DNA from: Mesorhizobium sp. B1-1-8
GTDB lineage: Bacteria > Pseudomonadota > Alphaproteobacteria > Rhizobiales > Rhizobiaceae
Length of the DNA: 64,000 nucleotides
Reading direction: 5' to 3'
NCBI RefSeq assembly: GCF_006442795.2
Contig: NZ_CP083956.1
Span: 930,001 to 994,000, forward strand
How positions within the stretch are numbered: the stretch's first letter is position 1; every line of letters starts with the position of its first letter. Of this stretch, positions 17,102 through 26,637 are shown piece by piece. A model generated the notes under the pieces. The model saw only the letters and a program-made list of their open reading frames with translations, was not told the DNA's origin and did no database searches. The position numbers and the translations under genes were made by a program.

Positions 17102-19747
17102 ATGCGTTCAGGGGCTTCCGCACCGCTCGCGCTGACCGATACGGGGCACGGTATCCACGCATTCGCGCGGCGCCAGGTCGGACGGCTGGTCGGCGCCGGC
17201 CTGTTGCTGTTGGTGGTCTTCGGCGTCGCCAGCCTCGCCACCTGGAACGTCGCCGACCCAAGCTTCTCGCACGCCACCGCCAACATCGTCACCAATGCCA
17301 TGGGCTATGCCGGCGCGGTGTTCTCCGATCTGGCCATGCAGTTCTTCGGCCTTGCCGCCGTCGCCGCCCTGGTGCCGGCGCTGATCTGGGGTTTTCTTCT
17401 GTTTTCGGCGCGCGGCATCGACAAGCTCGGCAGGCGCGGGCTTGCCTGGTTCGGCTTTGCCCTGCTCGCCGCGGCGATCGCCGGCTGCGTGACGCCGCCC
17501 AATACCTGGCCGCTGCCGACCGGCCTTGGCGGCGTGTTCGGCGACATGGTGCTGAAGATCCCCGGCATTGCCGTCGGCGGCTATCCGAAGGGTCTGTTCG
17601 CCAGCATCATCGCGCTCATTCTCGCCGCGCCTGCCTTGTGGCTGTTCGCCTATGGCTCGGCGCTGATTGCGCGCAAGAACGGCTTTGCCGTCATGGAACG
17701 CGCCGCCGAGCCCGATCCGCGCGGGGAGGACGAGCTGCTCTTCGACGACAATGAGGACGAAGGCGACGAAGGCATATTGGCGCTCGGCGCGATCACCCAT
17801 TGGTGGCTGTCGTTCCGCGCCTGGATGCATCGCCGGGCCGCCCGCCGCAGGCAGGAGCGGGACGAGTTCGAGCCTCAGATGGAGCCGCGGGCCAGCGCCT
17901 GGCGGCGCGCCGCCGAGCGGGTCGAATCGGCCGAGTACGCCGAAGCCCGGATGAGCCCGGACGGGCGCGCCCGCGTCGAGCCGGAATTCTTTGCCGCACT
18001 GGTCAACGACCGCAGCGTTTCGGTCGATCCGGACGACGACGACGTCTTCGATAGCGACGAGGATAAAAACATCGATGACGAGCCGGTGCCGCGCCGCAGC
18101 GCCGCCAATGTGCGCAATTTCCGTTCCGATGCCGCGACGCGTGTCGAGGCGCCGGCGGCGCGCCCTGTGCCGGGCGCGCGCGTCCAGCGCGAGGCACAGA
18201 CCTCGCTGATCGGCTCCGACACGTTCGAGATGCCGTCGCTGCATTTCCTGTCCGAACCGAAGAATGTGGCGAAGGATCCGAGCCTGTCGAAGGACGCTTT
18301 GGAACAGAATGCGCGGCTGCTCGAAGGCGTGCTGGAGGATTTCGGCGTCAAGGGCGAGATCATCCACGTGCGGCCGGGTCCGGTCGTCACGCTTTACGAG
18401 CTGGAGCCGGCGCCGGGCATCAAATCCTCGCGCGTCATCGGCCTTTCCGACGACATCGCCCGCTCGATGAGCGCCATCGCCTGCCGCGTCGCTGTCGTGC
18501 CCGGCCGCAACGCCATCGGCATCGAATTGCCCAACGCCAAGCGCGAGACCGTCTATCTGCGCGAGATCATGGCCAGCCGCGATTTCGAGACGACCAAGGC
18601 CAAACTGGCGTTGGCGCTCGGCAAGACCATCAATGGCGAGGCCGTCATCGTCGACATCGCCAAGATGCCGCACGTGCTGGTCGCCGGCACCACCGGCTCC
18701 GGCAAGTCGGTCGCCATCAACACCATGATCCTGTCGCTGCTCTACCGGCTGACGCCGCAGGAATGCCGGCTGATCATGATCGATCCGAAGATGCTCGAAC
18801 TTTCGGTCTATGACGGCATCCCGCACCTTTTGACACCGGTCGTGACCGATCCGAAGAAAGCCGTGGTGGCGCTGAAATGGACCGTGCGGGAGATGGAGGA
18901 CCGCTATCGCAAGATGTCCAAGGTCGGCGTGCGCAACATCGACGGTTTCAACGCGCGCGTCCAACAGGCGGAAAAGAAGGGCGAGAAAATCTCGCGCACG
19001 GTGCAGACCGGCTTCGACCGCCAGACCGGCGAGGCGATCTACGAGACGGAGGATCTCGATCTCGAGCCGATGCCTTATATCGTCGTCATCATCGACGAGA
19101 TGGCCGACCTCATGATGGTCGCCGGCAAGGACATCGAGGGCGCTGTGCAGCGCCTGGCGCAGATGGCGCGCGCCGCCGGCATCCATGTGATCATGGCGAC
19201 GCAGCGGCCGTCGGTCGATGTCATCACCGGCACCATCAAAGCCAATTTCCCGACCCGCATCTCCTTCCAGGTGACGTCGAAGATCGACAGCCGCACCATT
19301 CTCGGCGAACAGGGCGCCGAGCAGCTGCTCGGCATGGGTGACATGCTCTACATGGCCGGCGGCGGCCGCATCCAGCGCGTGCACGGCCCGTTCGTCTCGG
19401 ACGACGAGGTCGAGAGGATCGTCGGGCACCTGAAGCTGCAGGGCGTGCCCGAATATCTCGACGCAATTACCGAGGATGACGACGAGGGCGACGAGGATGC
19501 GCCGGCTAAGGGCGGCTCCGGCGGCGGCGGCAATTTCGAGGATTCCGACGATCCCTACGACCAGGCGGTGGCGGTGGTGCTGCGCGACGGCAAGGCTTCG
19601 ACCAGTTACATCCAGCGCCGGCTCGGCATCGGCTACAACCGCGCCGCCTCAATCATCGAGAAGATGGAGAAGGAAGGCATTGTCGGCCCGGCCAACCACG
19701 CCGGAAAACGCGAGATCCTGGTGCCGACGGAAGAGGACAAGTTCTAG
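17102..19747 (+). CDS. ftsK: DNA translocase FtsK
   Basis: FtsK (881 aa) couples septum formation to chromosome dimer resolution by pumping DNA toward XerCD sites. Residues 1-200 hold four membrane helices, residues about 205-400 form an acidic and Arg-rich linker, and the motor follows with Walker A GTTGSGKS (529-536) and Walker B region [13 protein letters not shown]. The C-terminal gamma winged helix that reads KOPS sequences is present ([20 protein letters not shown]). The start at 17102 is chosen over an upstream GTG because a GGGGAAAG Shine-Dalgarno precedes it. Confidence 0.96.
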   Translation: MRSGASAPLALTDTGHGIHAFARRQVGRLVGAGLLLLVVFGVASLATWNVADPSFSHATANIVTNAMGYAGAVFSDLAMQFFGLAAVAALVPALIWGFLLFSARGIDKLGRRGLAWFGFALLAAAIAGCVTPPNTWPLPTGLGGVFGDMVLKIPGIAVGGYPKGLFASIIALILAAPALWLFAYGSALIARKNGFAVMERAAEPDPRGEDELLFDDNEDEGDEGILALGAITHWWLSFRAWMHRRAARRRQERDEFEPQMEPRASAWRRAAERVESAEYAEARMSPDGRARVEPEFFAALVNDRSVSVDPDDDDVFDSDEDKNIDDEPVPRRSAANVRNFRSDAATRVEAPAARPVPGARVQREAQTSLIGSDTFEMPSLHFLSEPKNVAKDPSLSKDALEQNARLLEGVLEDFGVKGEIIHVRPGPVVTLYELEPAPGIKSSRVIGLSDDIARSMSAIACRVAVVPGRNAIGIELPNAKRETVYLREIMASRDFETTKAKLALALGKTINGEAVIVDIAKMPHVLVAGTTGSGKSVAINTMILSLLYRLTPQECRLIMIDPKMLELSVYDGIPHLLTPVVTDPKKAVVALKWTVREMEDRYRKMSKVGVRNIDGFNARVQQAEKKGEKISRTVQTGFDRQTGEAIYETEDLDLEPMPYIVVIIDEMADLMMVAGKDIEGAVQRLAQMARAAGIHVIMATQRPSVDVITGTIKANFPTRISFQVTSKIDSRTILGEQGAEQLLGMGDMLYMAGGGRIQRVHGPFVSDDEVERIVGHLKLQGVPEYLDAITEDDDEGDEDAPAKGGSGGGGNFEDSDDPYDQAVAVVLRDGKASTSYIQRRLGIGYNRAASIIEKMEKEGIVGPANHAGKREILVPTEEDKF

Positions 19748-19887
19748 GCCGGCAGCCATGGCTGCCGGGCACAGGAAACCTGAAACCCCGTGGCGCGTTC
19801 ATGCGACGGGCTGTCGCGCACTCGCCAAACTTAGGCCCTAGTGGGAGTCCAGAACCTCAACGACACGAATCACAGAGAGTGACCGGC

Positions 19888-20556
19888 ATGAAGACCCAGA
19901 CAGAATTCGCCCCGACGCGCCGCCAGCTGCTTGGCCTCGGCCTGATGCTGGCGGGAGCCGCCGCCCTCAACGTCGTGCCGGGCTTCCAGCTGCTGGCCGC
20001 GGCGCAAGCGGCGGTGCCGCCGGCGGCGCAAAAGATCGCCGACCACTTCTCCTCGGTCAAATCGATGAGCGGCGAGTTCGTCCAGTTCGGACCCAAGGGC
20101 GAGCAAACCGGCGGCAAGTTCTTCCTCGAGCGGCCGGGCAAGATCCGCTTCAACTATGACGGCGCCTCGAACTTCCGGGTCATCTCCGACGGCAAGTCGG
20201 TCGTCATCCTCAACAAGAAGCTCAACACGTCCGACCTCTACCCGCTGTCGAAGACGCCGCTGAAGCTGTTGCTCGACGACCGGATCGACCTCTCGGGCGG
20301 GCGCGTCAAGGCCATCAAGGAAGAGGACGACCTCACCACCATACAGCTTTCCGACAAGTCGGTGTTCGGCAACGCCAGGATCACCATGATGTTCGATCCG
20401 AAGAGCTACGAACTGCGGCAGTGGACGATCACCGACGCGCAGGGCAAGGACACGACGGTGATGATCTTCAACGTCAAGGAAGGCGTCAGCATCCCGGACG
20501 ACACTTTCGCCATCGACTATACGGCGAACCGCGAGCTGAATACGAAGACGCGGTAG
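19888..20556 (+). CDS. lolA: Outer-membrane lipoprotein carrier LolA
   Basis: A 222-aa periplasmic chaperone that ferries lipoproteins from LolCDE to the outer membrane. An N-terminal export signal with twin arginines (TRRQLLGLGLMLAGAAALN) ends near AAAQAAV. Family features include SGEFVQFGPKGEQTGGKFFL and RPGKIRFNYDG. It lies directly downstream of ftsK, the usual order in alphaproteobacteria. The RR start might suggest Tat targeting, but the motif is incomplete. Confidence 0.9.
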   Translation: MKTQTEFAPTRRQLLGLGLMLAGAAALNVVPGFQLLAAAQAAVPPAAQKIADHFSSVKSMSGEFVQFGPKGEQTGGKFFLERPGKIRFNYDGASNFRVISDGKSVVILNKKLNTSDLYPLSKTPLKLLLDDRIDLSGGRVKAIKEEDDLTTIQLSDKSVFGNARITMMFDPKSYELRQWTITDAQGKDTTVMIFNVKEGVSIPDDTFAIDYTANRELNTKTR

Positions 20557-20595
20557 CTCCCCTCGTTTGAGGAAGCATCTCCAGCGCCGGCGCCG

Positions 20596-20754
20596 CCCCT
20601 CATCTGGCTGCCGCCATCTTCTCCCCGTGAACGGGGAGAAGCGAGCTGTCGTCACCGATTTCGCCAATCAACAACCTTGCAGAGATAGCGCTTTGGCCGC
20701 CGTGCTTCTTTCTCCCCGTTCACGGGGAGAAATGCCCGGCAGGGCAATGAGGGG
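20596..20754. repeat. RIME-like long inverted repeat
   Basis: Two internally palindromic blocks, ttctccccgtgaacggggag and tctccccgttcacggggaga, are flanked by cccctcat and atgagggg. The 159-bp unit lies between lolA and xthA. The atgcccggcagggca segment is shared with the element at 9808-9965. Confidence 0.75.
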
Positions 20755-20843
20755 CTGCGCCAGCCTCAGCGATTATTGCCCCAGCTTGTCTTTGTGGCGC
20801 GCGACTGGCAGTAAATCGGCGATAACTTCTCCGGACCCGCCGC

Positions 20844-21650
20844 ATGCCATTCTCCGTCGCCACCTGGAACATCAACTCCGTGCGCCTGCGCATGCCGATC
20901 GTCGAGCGGCTGCTGACAGAATATGCGCCGGACGTGCTCTGCCTGCAGGAAACCAAGGTTCCGGACGAGCTTTTCCCCGAAAAGGCTTTCCGCAAGGCGG
21001 GCTACGAACACATCGTCTTCCACGGCCAGAAGGGCTATCACGGCGTCGCCACCGTGGCGCGGCGGCCGATCGCGCTGGTCGAAAAGCGGCGGTTTTGCGA
21101 GATCGACGACAGCCGGCATTTGTCGGTCACCGTGCAGGCGGGCGGCAAGTCGATCCTGGTGCACAATTTCTATGTGCCGGCCGGCGGCGACGAGCCGGAC
21201 CCTGAGATCAACCGCAAGTTCAGGCACAAGCTCGACTTCGTCGCCGAGATGAATGGCGTGCCGGCCAGCCACGACGTCGCGTCGGCCTCGATCCTGGTCG
21301 GCGACCTCAACATCGCGCCGCTCGAGCACGATGTCTGGTCGCACAAGCAGTTGCTCAACGTCGTCAGCCACACGCCGGTGGAGACGGAAAATTTCGAGGC
21401 GATGCGCAAGGCCGGCGGCTGGGTCGACCTGATGCGGCTCAACGTGCCCGCCGAGCAGAAGCTCTACACCTGGTGGAGCTACCGGGCGAAGGATTGGGAG
21501 GCATCGGGCCGCGGACGGCGGCTCGACCATGTCTGGTCGTCGGCCAATCTGGTGCCGAATTTTGCCGGCTATGAAATCCTGCGGGCAGCGCGCGGCTGGG
21601 ACAAGCCGTCGGACCATGTGCCGGTTATTGCGCGGTTCGACCTGGATTAG
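20844..21650 (+). CDS. xthA: Exodeoxyribonuclease III
   Basis: A 268-aa Mg-dependent AP endonuclease / 3'-exonuclease for base-excision repair. Active-site motifs are complete: SVATWNINSVRLR (Asn), LCLQETKVPDE (Glu), HNFYVPAGGDEPD (Tyr), VGDLNIAP (Asp-Asn) and the final SDHVPVIA (Asp-His). The length matches bacterial ExoIII. It follows ftsK-lolA as in other Rhizobiales. Confidence 0.95.
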   Translation: MPFSVATWNINSVRLRMPIVERLLTEYAPDVLCLQETKVPDELFPEKAFRKAGYEHIVFHGQKGYHGVATVARRPIALVEKRRFCEIDDSRHLSVTVQAGGKSILVHNFYVPAGGDEPDPEINRKFRHKLDFVAEMNGVPASHDVASASILVGDLNIAPLEHDVWSHKQLLNVVSHTPVETENFEAMRKAGGWVDLMRLNVPAEQKLYTWWSYRAKDWEASGRGRRLDHVWSSANLVPNFAGYEILRAARGWDKPSDHVPVIARFDLD

Positions 21651-21687
21651 CGCCTCGGGACGCCGCTGTTAGGAGGCGCAAGCCCAT

Positions 21688-21910
21688 TTCGTCATCCTAG
21701 GGCGGAGCGACGCGTAGCGGAGCGCAGACCCTAGGATCCATGCCGTTACCTATGCCGAAGAATGCAGCGCTGCAGAAAAAGTGCGAGACCAGGTCGTCGG
21801 CACTTGAAACACCTTCATTCTGCAACGCTGCGAAGGGGTCAACGTCACGGCATGGATCCTAGGGTCTGCGCTGCGTCGCTTCGCTCCTTGCTCCGCCCTA
21901 GGATGACGAA
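21688..21910. repeat. Large palindromic repeat, copy 2 of 3
   Basis: The arms ttcgtcatcctagggcggag ... ggatccatgccgt and acggcatggatcctagggtc ... ccgccctaggatgacgaa are complementary, with inner arms gcagcgctgcagaa / ttctgcaacgctgc. The 223-bp unit could form a long cruciform. It includes CCTAGG, the same site at which the IS element sits in copy 3. Confidence 0.8.
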
Positions 21911-21935
21911 TTCGCCGTTGCCGCTCCTAACCACC

Positions 21936-22391
21936 TTACCCCGTAAAGCGCGGCGCCAGCCCTTCGATACGGGCGATCATCTCCTGGAACTCTTCCAGGA
22001 TGCGCTGGTGAAGCTGCACCGCCAGCTCCGGATATTCCTCAAGGATGCGTCGAAACATCTTGCGGCTGAGCCTGATCACTTCCGAATCGACCGCGGCCGA
22101 GGCGCTGGTCAGGCGGTTGGTGTCGGCGATTAAAGCGAGTTCGCTCAGCATGGCGCCAGGACCGGCCGTGCCGATCGGGACGCGCTTGCCGCCCTGCTCG
22201 CGATAGAGCGCGATCAAGCCGCTGACCACGATATAAGCCGAGTCGGCCTCGTCATCCTCGCGGTAGAGCTTGTGATCGGCCTGCAGGAAGGTGTTTTCCG
22301 CGCCGAAGGCGAGCAGACGCAGCTGCTCCTGCGTGAAGCCCTGAAAAAGCTTCACGGCGGACAGGATGCGAATGTCGTCATCCAGCGCCAT
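21936..22391 (-). CDS. Cyclic-nucleotide-binding domain protein
   Basis: A 151-aa protein made almost entirely of one cNMP-binding beta-roll: LFQGFTQEQLRLLAF, then the phosphate-binding cassette region PGAMLSELALIADTNRLTSA. There is no DNA-binding domain, so it is not a CRP-type activator. The canonical PBC pattern is only partly kept (GAMLSELALI), so ligand binding is uncertain. From memory, a similar gene annotated as a cAMP-kinase regulatory-like subunit sits beside otpR/cenR in Brucella, as here. Confidence 0.88.
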   Translation of the reverse strand: MALDDDIRILSAVKLFQGFTQEQLRLLAFGAENTFLQADHKLYREDDEADSAYIVVSGLIALYREQGGKRVPIGTAGPGAMLSELALIADTNRLTSASAAVDSEVIRLSRKMFRRILEEYPELAVQLHQRILEEFQEMIARIEGLAPRFTG

Positions 22392-22663
22392 CCTAGCTGT
22401 GTCCCCGAGCGGTCAGTCCAGTCCCTCCTTAAGAGCGGCGCGTCCTCCAGAACGCGCGAAAAACGCTCCAACACTTCCCGCCTGCGCATCGTGCGAGGCT
22501 TCAGCGAGCCGATCCCACACCCTCCAGCACCAGGATCGTACCCGAAAGCGGTCCCGCCCGACCGCGCTATCCGTTTGTTTCGATGCAATTCCGGACGGAA
22601 GGCTACGGCGAAGCCGCCGAGCCTAACCGCCTTTTCCTGGAATTGTTCTTGATCATGAAATGT

Positions 22664-23347
22664 TTAAGGAACCAGCTTGTAGCCGCCGCTTTCTGTCACG
22701 AGAATTTCGGCATTGGAAGGATCGCGCTCGATCTTCTGGCGCAGTCGATAGACATGGGTTTCCAGCGTGTGGGTGGTAACGCCGGAATTATAACCCCACA
22801 CCTCTTCCAAAAGCACATCGCGCGTCACTACTTTCTGGTCGGCGCGGTAGAGATATTTGATGATAGAGGCTTCCTTTTCGGTCAGCCGCACCTTGGCGCC
22901 GCGCGGATCGATCAAAAGCTTCTGGCTGGGCTTGAAGGTGTAGGGGCCGACCGAGAAGGTGGCATCCTCGCTCTGTTCATGCTGGCGCAGCTGGGCGCGG
23001 ATGCGGGCCAAGAGCACGGCGAAGCGGAACGGCTTGGTGACGTAGTCGTTGGCGCCGGCCTCGAGGCCCAGAATCGTGTCGGAATCGGTGTCGTGCCCGG
23101 TCAGCATGATGATCGGCGCCTTGTAGCCGCCCTTGCGCAGGATCTTCACCGCCTCGCGGCCGTCCATGTCGGGCAGGCCGACATCCATGATGAGCAGGTC
23201 GACGAGGCCGCTGCGCGCCGCGGCGACGCCTTTTGCGGCGGTGGATTCCTGCTGGACGTCGAATTCCTCGTAGAGAGCCAATTGCTCGACCAGAGTGGCG
23301 CGCAGGTCGTCGTCGTCGTCAACGATCAGAATGGTGCGTGATGTCAT
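22664..23347 (-). CDS. cenR: OmpR-family response regulator, CenR/OtpR type
   Basis: A 227-aa two-component regulator. The receiver has the acidic pocket VDDDDDL, the phospho-acceptor Asp55 in LLIMDVGLPDMDG, and the Thr/Lys switch residues (MLTGHD, YVTKPF). The C-terminal winged helix has VWGYNSGVTTHTLETHVY. In alphaproteobacteria this type is CenR, often essential for envelope integrity; the assignment rests on family resemblance and on the adjacent cNMP-binding gene. The partner kinase CenK is not in this window. Confidence 0.8.
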   Translation of the reverse strand: MTSRTILIVDDDDDLRATLVEQLALYEEFDVQQESTAAKGVAAARSGLVDLLIMDVGLPDMDGREAVKILRKGGYKAPIIMLTGHDTDSDTILGLEAGANDYVTKPFRFAVLLARIRAQLRQHEQSEDATFSVGPYTFKPSQKLLIDPRGAKVRLTEKEASIIKYLYRADQKVVTRDVLLEEVWGYNSGVTTHTLETHVYRLRQKIERDPSNAEILVTESGGYKLVP

Positions 23348-23494
23348 GGATCAATCCGTTGTTTTAAAAAGAATATTCAGTTGACCTCCCCCCATTTATG
23401 CGGAAGCTCACCGGCGCAACAGCCGATCACAGTGATTTGTTCCGTGACACAATCATACAAGAAAAAACGCGCGCGCAATGAGGCGGGTGAATTT

Positions 23495-24028
23495 TTGACG
23501 AAAGGTCTGCGTGTCCTGACTGTGCGCGCGAGGCCCGGCAACCCTGCGCAAGGGTTCCTGCAGGCCGGCAAAACGGTGTTTCCGTGCGCGCTGGGGCGCG
23601 GTGGCATCTCAGCCAACAAGCGCGAGGGCGACGGCGCCACGCCGCTTGCCGCAATGCGCATCCTGTCGGGCTATTTCCGGGGCGATCAGTTTCCCGGCGC
23701 GCGCAGGACAAGGCTGGCGATGGCGCCGATCGGCCCTGATCTCGGCTGGTGCGAGGTGCCCGAGGACCGCAACTACAATCGGCCGGTAAAAATCCCCTAT
23801 GGCGCCAGTCACGAGCGGATGCGGCGCGCCGACGACCTCTACGACGTGTGCCTGGTGCTCGACTGGAATATCGCGCCCCGCCGCCGCGGGCGCGGCAGCG
23901 CAATCTTCTTCCATCTGGCGCGTCCGGGCTTCACGCCGACGCAAGGCTGCGTGGCGGTGACGGCGCGCACCATGGCAAGGCTGTTGCCGATGCTGTCGCA
24001 TAGGACGGTGGTGAAGGTGGTGAGGTAG
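23495..24028 (+). CDS. L,D-transpeptidase (YkuD) family protein
   Basis: A protein of about 177 aa with the YkuD active site: FFHLARPGFTPTQGCVAV supplies the conserved His and the catalytic Cys. Such enzymes make 3-3 peptidoglycan cross-links or attach proteins to the wall. No export signal is visible, so it may be of the small YkuD group whose location is unclear. The start is uncertain: TTG 23495 has GAGG 11 bases upstream; GTG at 23444 or 23522 are alternatives. It is divergent from cenR. Confidence 0.8.
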   Translation: MTKGLRVLTVRARPGNPAQGFLQAGKTVFPCALGRGGISANKREGDGATPLAAMRILSGYFRGDQFPGARRTRLAMAPIGPDLGWCEVPEDRNYNRPVKIPYGASHERMRRADDLYDVCLVLDWNIAPRRRGRGSAIFFHLARPGFTPTQGCVAVTARTMARLLPMLSHRTVVKVVR

Positions 24029-24182
24029 GGGAGTAAGGGAGTAAGGGAGTAGGGGAGTAGGGGAGTGGGGGAGTAAGGGAGTGAAGGGAGTGAAGGGAGT
24101 AAGGGAAGCATATTCAGTTGGCTTGCGCGTTTGGCCTGCCTTTTTTCCTACTCCCCTACTCCCCTACTCCCCTACTCCCCTA
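24026..24182. repeat. Octamer tandem repeat array in inverted orientation
   Basis: About ten copies of an octamer-like unit (gtagggga, gtaaggga, gtgaaggga variants) run from 24026 to 24107, starting at the stop of the transpeptidase gene. About five units of the complement (cctactcc) lie at 24148-24182, overlapping the end of the DUF1127 gene. The two arrays could pair into a purine/pyrimidine hairpin. Arrays of this kind often vary in copy number by slippage. Confidence 0.8.
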
Positions 24183-24428
24183 CCGCCTCGGCTGCTGCCA
24201 GCCCGAGCCAAGCAGTCCGATCCGGCCAAGCTCCCGGTCCATGGCCTTTGCGATGTCGTGGCGTTCGACGCCGATGTCGCGCAGCTGGCGGTCGGAAAGA
24301 TCGTCGAGGGATTCGTGGGCAAGCGTGGTGGCAATTCGTGCCTGGCGCAACCAGTCGAATGCCGCGCGCAGCCAGAGCGGGAGGGGCGATTTCGAGGTGG
24401 TGTGGCACTTCAGAGCGATCTCAGACAT
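24180..24428 (-). CDS. DUF1127-domain small protein
   Basis: An 82-aa basic protein whose middle matches DUF1127: LDDLSDRQLRDIGVERHDI. Small DUF1127 proteins in rhizobia and Agrobacterium have been linked to RNA, phosphate and carbon regulation, but this one lies outside the shortest 45-50 aa class. The stop codon falls in the first bases of the octamer repeat array, so the last codons could change if the array slips. It is divergent from the LysR gene. Confidence 0.85.
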   Translation of the reverse strand: MSEIALKCHTTSKSPLPLWLRAAFDWLRQARIATTLAHESLDDLSDRQLRDIGVERHDIAKAMDRELGRIGLLGSGWQQPRR

Positions 24429-24558
24429 GGCGGTTTCCGGTTCTCCGGATATCAAATCCGGTTTGACAGTGTTTCGACTGCCGCCATCATGCGCGCTTGA
24501 AATCCAAACGGGAAACGAGTAGTTCTTTTCCGATCGTCAAGTTTTATTTGGAGATCGA

Positions 24559-25479
24559 ATGTCCCGTCTGCTGCCCGGAACGCGCGCGCTGAGGACGTTC
24601 GAGGCAGCGGCCAGGCACCTCAATTTCACCCGCGCCGCCGACGAGCTCGGGCTGACGCCGGCGGCGGTCAGCCACCAGATCAAGGAAATCGAGGATCAGC
24701 TCGACCTGGTGCTGTTCACCCGCACCAGCCGCACCATCCGGTTGACGGAAGCGGGGACTGTGCTGCTCGAGGCTTCGGTCGATGCGCTCGACCTGCTCAA
24801 CCGGGCGGTGTCACGCGCGCGCAAGATGAACCGCGGCAGGTCGCTGCTGAAAGTGACGCTCGACGCGCAGTTCGCGACAAAGTGGCTGATGCGGCGTGTC
24901 GACGACTTTCGCAAGCAAAGGCCGGGCATCGAGCTTCGCTTCGACATCACTTACGATGTGCGCGACTTCGAGCTGGACGATGTCGATGTCGGCATCCGTT
25001 TCGGCGCCGGCAAATATCCGGGGCTTTGCGCCGATCGGCTGTTCGAAAACATGATCATCCCGGTGTGCAGCCCGGCTTTGCTCGCTTCGGGTCCGCCGCT
25101 GAAGGAACCGCGCGATCTTTTCCACCACACGCTCGCCCACATCGAATGGTCACGCCAGGGCGTGACATGGCCGAACTGGCGCATGTGGATGCAGGCGGCC
25201 GGCGTCGACGATTTCGATGACAGCCGCACGCTTGTCTTCAGGAACTCGACCGATGCCACGCAGGCGGCGCTCGACGGCAACGCGGTGGCGCTCGCCGATT
25301 TCGCCATGGTCGCCAACGACCTTTCGCAGGGCAGGCTGGTGCGGCCCTTCGAGCTTGGCATCAGGGTCGCCTCGGAATTCGCCTATTTCCTGGTCTATCC
25401 GCAAGCAGTGAAAGACGACGCACGCATCGTCGCCTTTCGCGAATGGCTGCTCGAAGAGGTGGCGAAGACGCCTACCTGA
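24559..25479 (+). CDS. LysR-family regulator (GcvA-like)
   Basis: A 306-aa LysR regulator. The N-terminal helix-turn-helix reads LRTFEAAARHLNFTRAADEL and TPAAVSHQIKEIED, and a type-2 periplasmic-binding fold follows. The SxxxxxDVGIRFGAGKYPGL style and the length fit the GcvA/AmpR subgroup. Its target may be its divergent neighbour (DUF1127 gene), as is typical for LysR proteins, but this is only positional. It is convergent with the DUF1761 gene. Confidence 0.92.
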   Translation: MSRLLPGTRALRTFEAAARHLNFTRAADELGLTPAAVSHQIKEIEDQLDLVLFTRTSRTIRLTEAGTVLLEASVDALDLLNRAVSRARKMNRGRSLLKVTLDAQFATKWLMRRVDDFRKQRPGIELRFDITYDVRDFELDDVDVGIRFGAGKYPGLCADRLFENMIIPVCSPALLASGPPLKEPRDLFHHTLAHIEWSRQGVTWPNWRMWMQAAGVDDFDDSRTLVFRNSTDATQAALDGNAVALADFAMVANDLSQGRLVRPFELGIRVASEFAYFLVYPQAVKDDARIVAFREWLLEEVAKTPT

Positions 25480-25492
25480 ATGTCAACGCGCC

Positions 25493-25915
25493 TCAGCCCG
25501 CAGATGCCGGCGGGCCGAACCAGCCGATCACGGCGCCGATGATAAGCAGCACGCCCAGCCAATGGCCGGCATCGATGAGCGTCAGGTCCCAGCCGAAGCC
25601 TTCATAGCGGTGGTTGACCGAGAGCGTGGTGGCGACAAAGCCCAGCCAGAGCACGAAGCCGAAGATCAGCCCGGCGGGCAGGCTCGGCTCACCGGCTGTT
25701 ATGGCGCCGATCACCAGGGTCATGACCAGCGCCATGATCAATTCGGCAATGAAGCTGACGATGAATGGAACGGGCGAGCGTTTCATGGTTGCCGGGTCGA
25801 GCTTCGCGGCCTTCAGCCAGGGCTTGCTCAAGCCCATGTACCACGCGGCGCCGAACAGCCACGCCACGACGGCGGCAACGATCACCGCCAGCCAGTTCAC
25901 CGTTGAAAAATCCAT
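25493..25915 (-). CDS. DUF1761 membrane protein
   Basis: A 140-aa integral membrane protein with four hydrophobic helices. The DUF1761 pattern is clear: VNWLAVIVAAVVAWLFGAAW then YMGLSKPWLKA at the N-terminus and LWLGFVATTLSVNHRYEG later. Function unknown. It lies 13 bases from the convergent LysR gene and about 50 bases downstream of the methyltransferase gene on the same strand. Confidence 0.9.
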   Translation of the reverse strand: MDFSTVNWLAVIVAAVVAWLFGAAWYMGLSKPWLKAAKLDPATMKRSPVPFIVSFIAELIMALVMTLVIGAITAGEPSLPAGLIFGFVLWLGFVATTLSVNHRYEGFGWDLTLIDAGHWLGVLLIIGAVIGWFGPPASAG

Positions 25916-25965
25916 GAATGCCCCCACCGGTCGATGTGCGATGGAATCCCTGTTCGGCGGCCGCG

Positions 25966-26637
25966 TCAAGCCGGCGCATCGGAAGCCCATCGCCAGACGG
26001 TGGTGCGCTTGACCTCGGCATCCTCCAGCACGCGCGTCACCGGCACCTGATAGACGGCGAGCGCCTGCAATCCCTTCTTCGGCAGATAGGCGCGGCCGGG
26101 ATCGCCGACGAGGATGTCGGCGCCTCGCGCCTTCAGGCTGGTGAACCATGGCATCAGCCGGCCGGCCAACGGCTTGTCGTAGAAGACGTCGCCGGCGAGC
26201 ACGACGTCCCAGCCGCCATCCGCATCGATGCAGTCTGCATCCAGGAAATCGGCGTTGACGCCATTGGCTTCCAGGTTGAGCGTGATCACCGTTTCGCAAA
26301 AGGGGTCGATATCGGCGGCGATCACTTCCGCCGCGCCGGCCTTCACGGCGGCTATCGCGACCATGCCGGAGCCAGAGGCGAAGTCGAGCACGGTTTTTCC
26401 GCGCACTATCGCCGGGTGGTCGAGCACATAGCGGGCAAGGCCCTGTCCGCCGGCCCAGGCAAAAGCCCAGAAGGGCGGCGGCAGGCCGATCTCGGCCAGC
26501 TCCGCCTCGGTGCGCAGCCACAAATCATGCGCCTCGTCGGCAAGATGCAGCAGCACTTCAGGCACATGCGGCGGCGCCATCAGCGCCGTGTTGTCGAGGA
26601 TGAATTTCTTCGCGTTTTTCGGCGTCAGCCTGGTCAC
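25966..26637 (-). CDS. METTL20-like class I methyltransferase
   Basis: A 223-aa SAM-dependent methyltransferase. Motif I is VLDFASGSGMVAIAAVKAGA, followed by IAADIDPFC, the NLEANGV segment and VLAGDVFYD. This set resembles the METTL20/ETF-beta lysine methyltransferase group, of which an Agrobacterium member has been reported to methylate lysine; the substrate here is inferred. The start is a GTG at 26637 that overlaps the EVE gene stop by 4 bases (GTGA), so the pair is translationally coupled. Confidence 0.85.
   Translation of the reverse strand: MTRLTPKNAKKFILDNTALMAPPHVPEVLLHLADEAHDLWLRTEAELAEIGLPPPFWAFAWAGGQGLARYVLDHPAIVRGKTVLDFASGSGMVAIAAVKAGAAEVIAADIDPFCETVITLNLEANGVNADFLDADCIDADGGWDVVLAGDVFYDKPLAGRLMPWFTSLKARGADILVGDPGRAYLPKKGLQALAVYQVPVTRVLEDAEVKRTTVWRWASDAPA

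Noticed and set aside
22392..22663. Possible small gene between the cNMP-binding gene and cenR
   Set aside because: Frames here lack RBS and normal codon pattern; treated as intergenic.
24029..24182. Repeats considered as a CRISPR array
   Set aside because: Units are octamers in direct tandem without spacers, so not a CRISPR.
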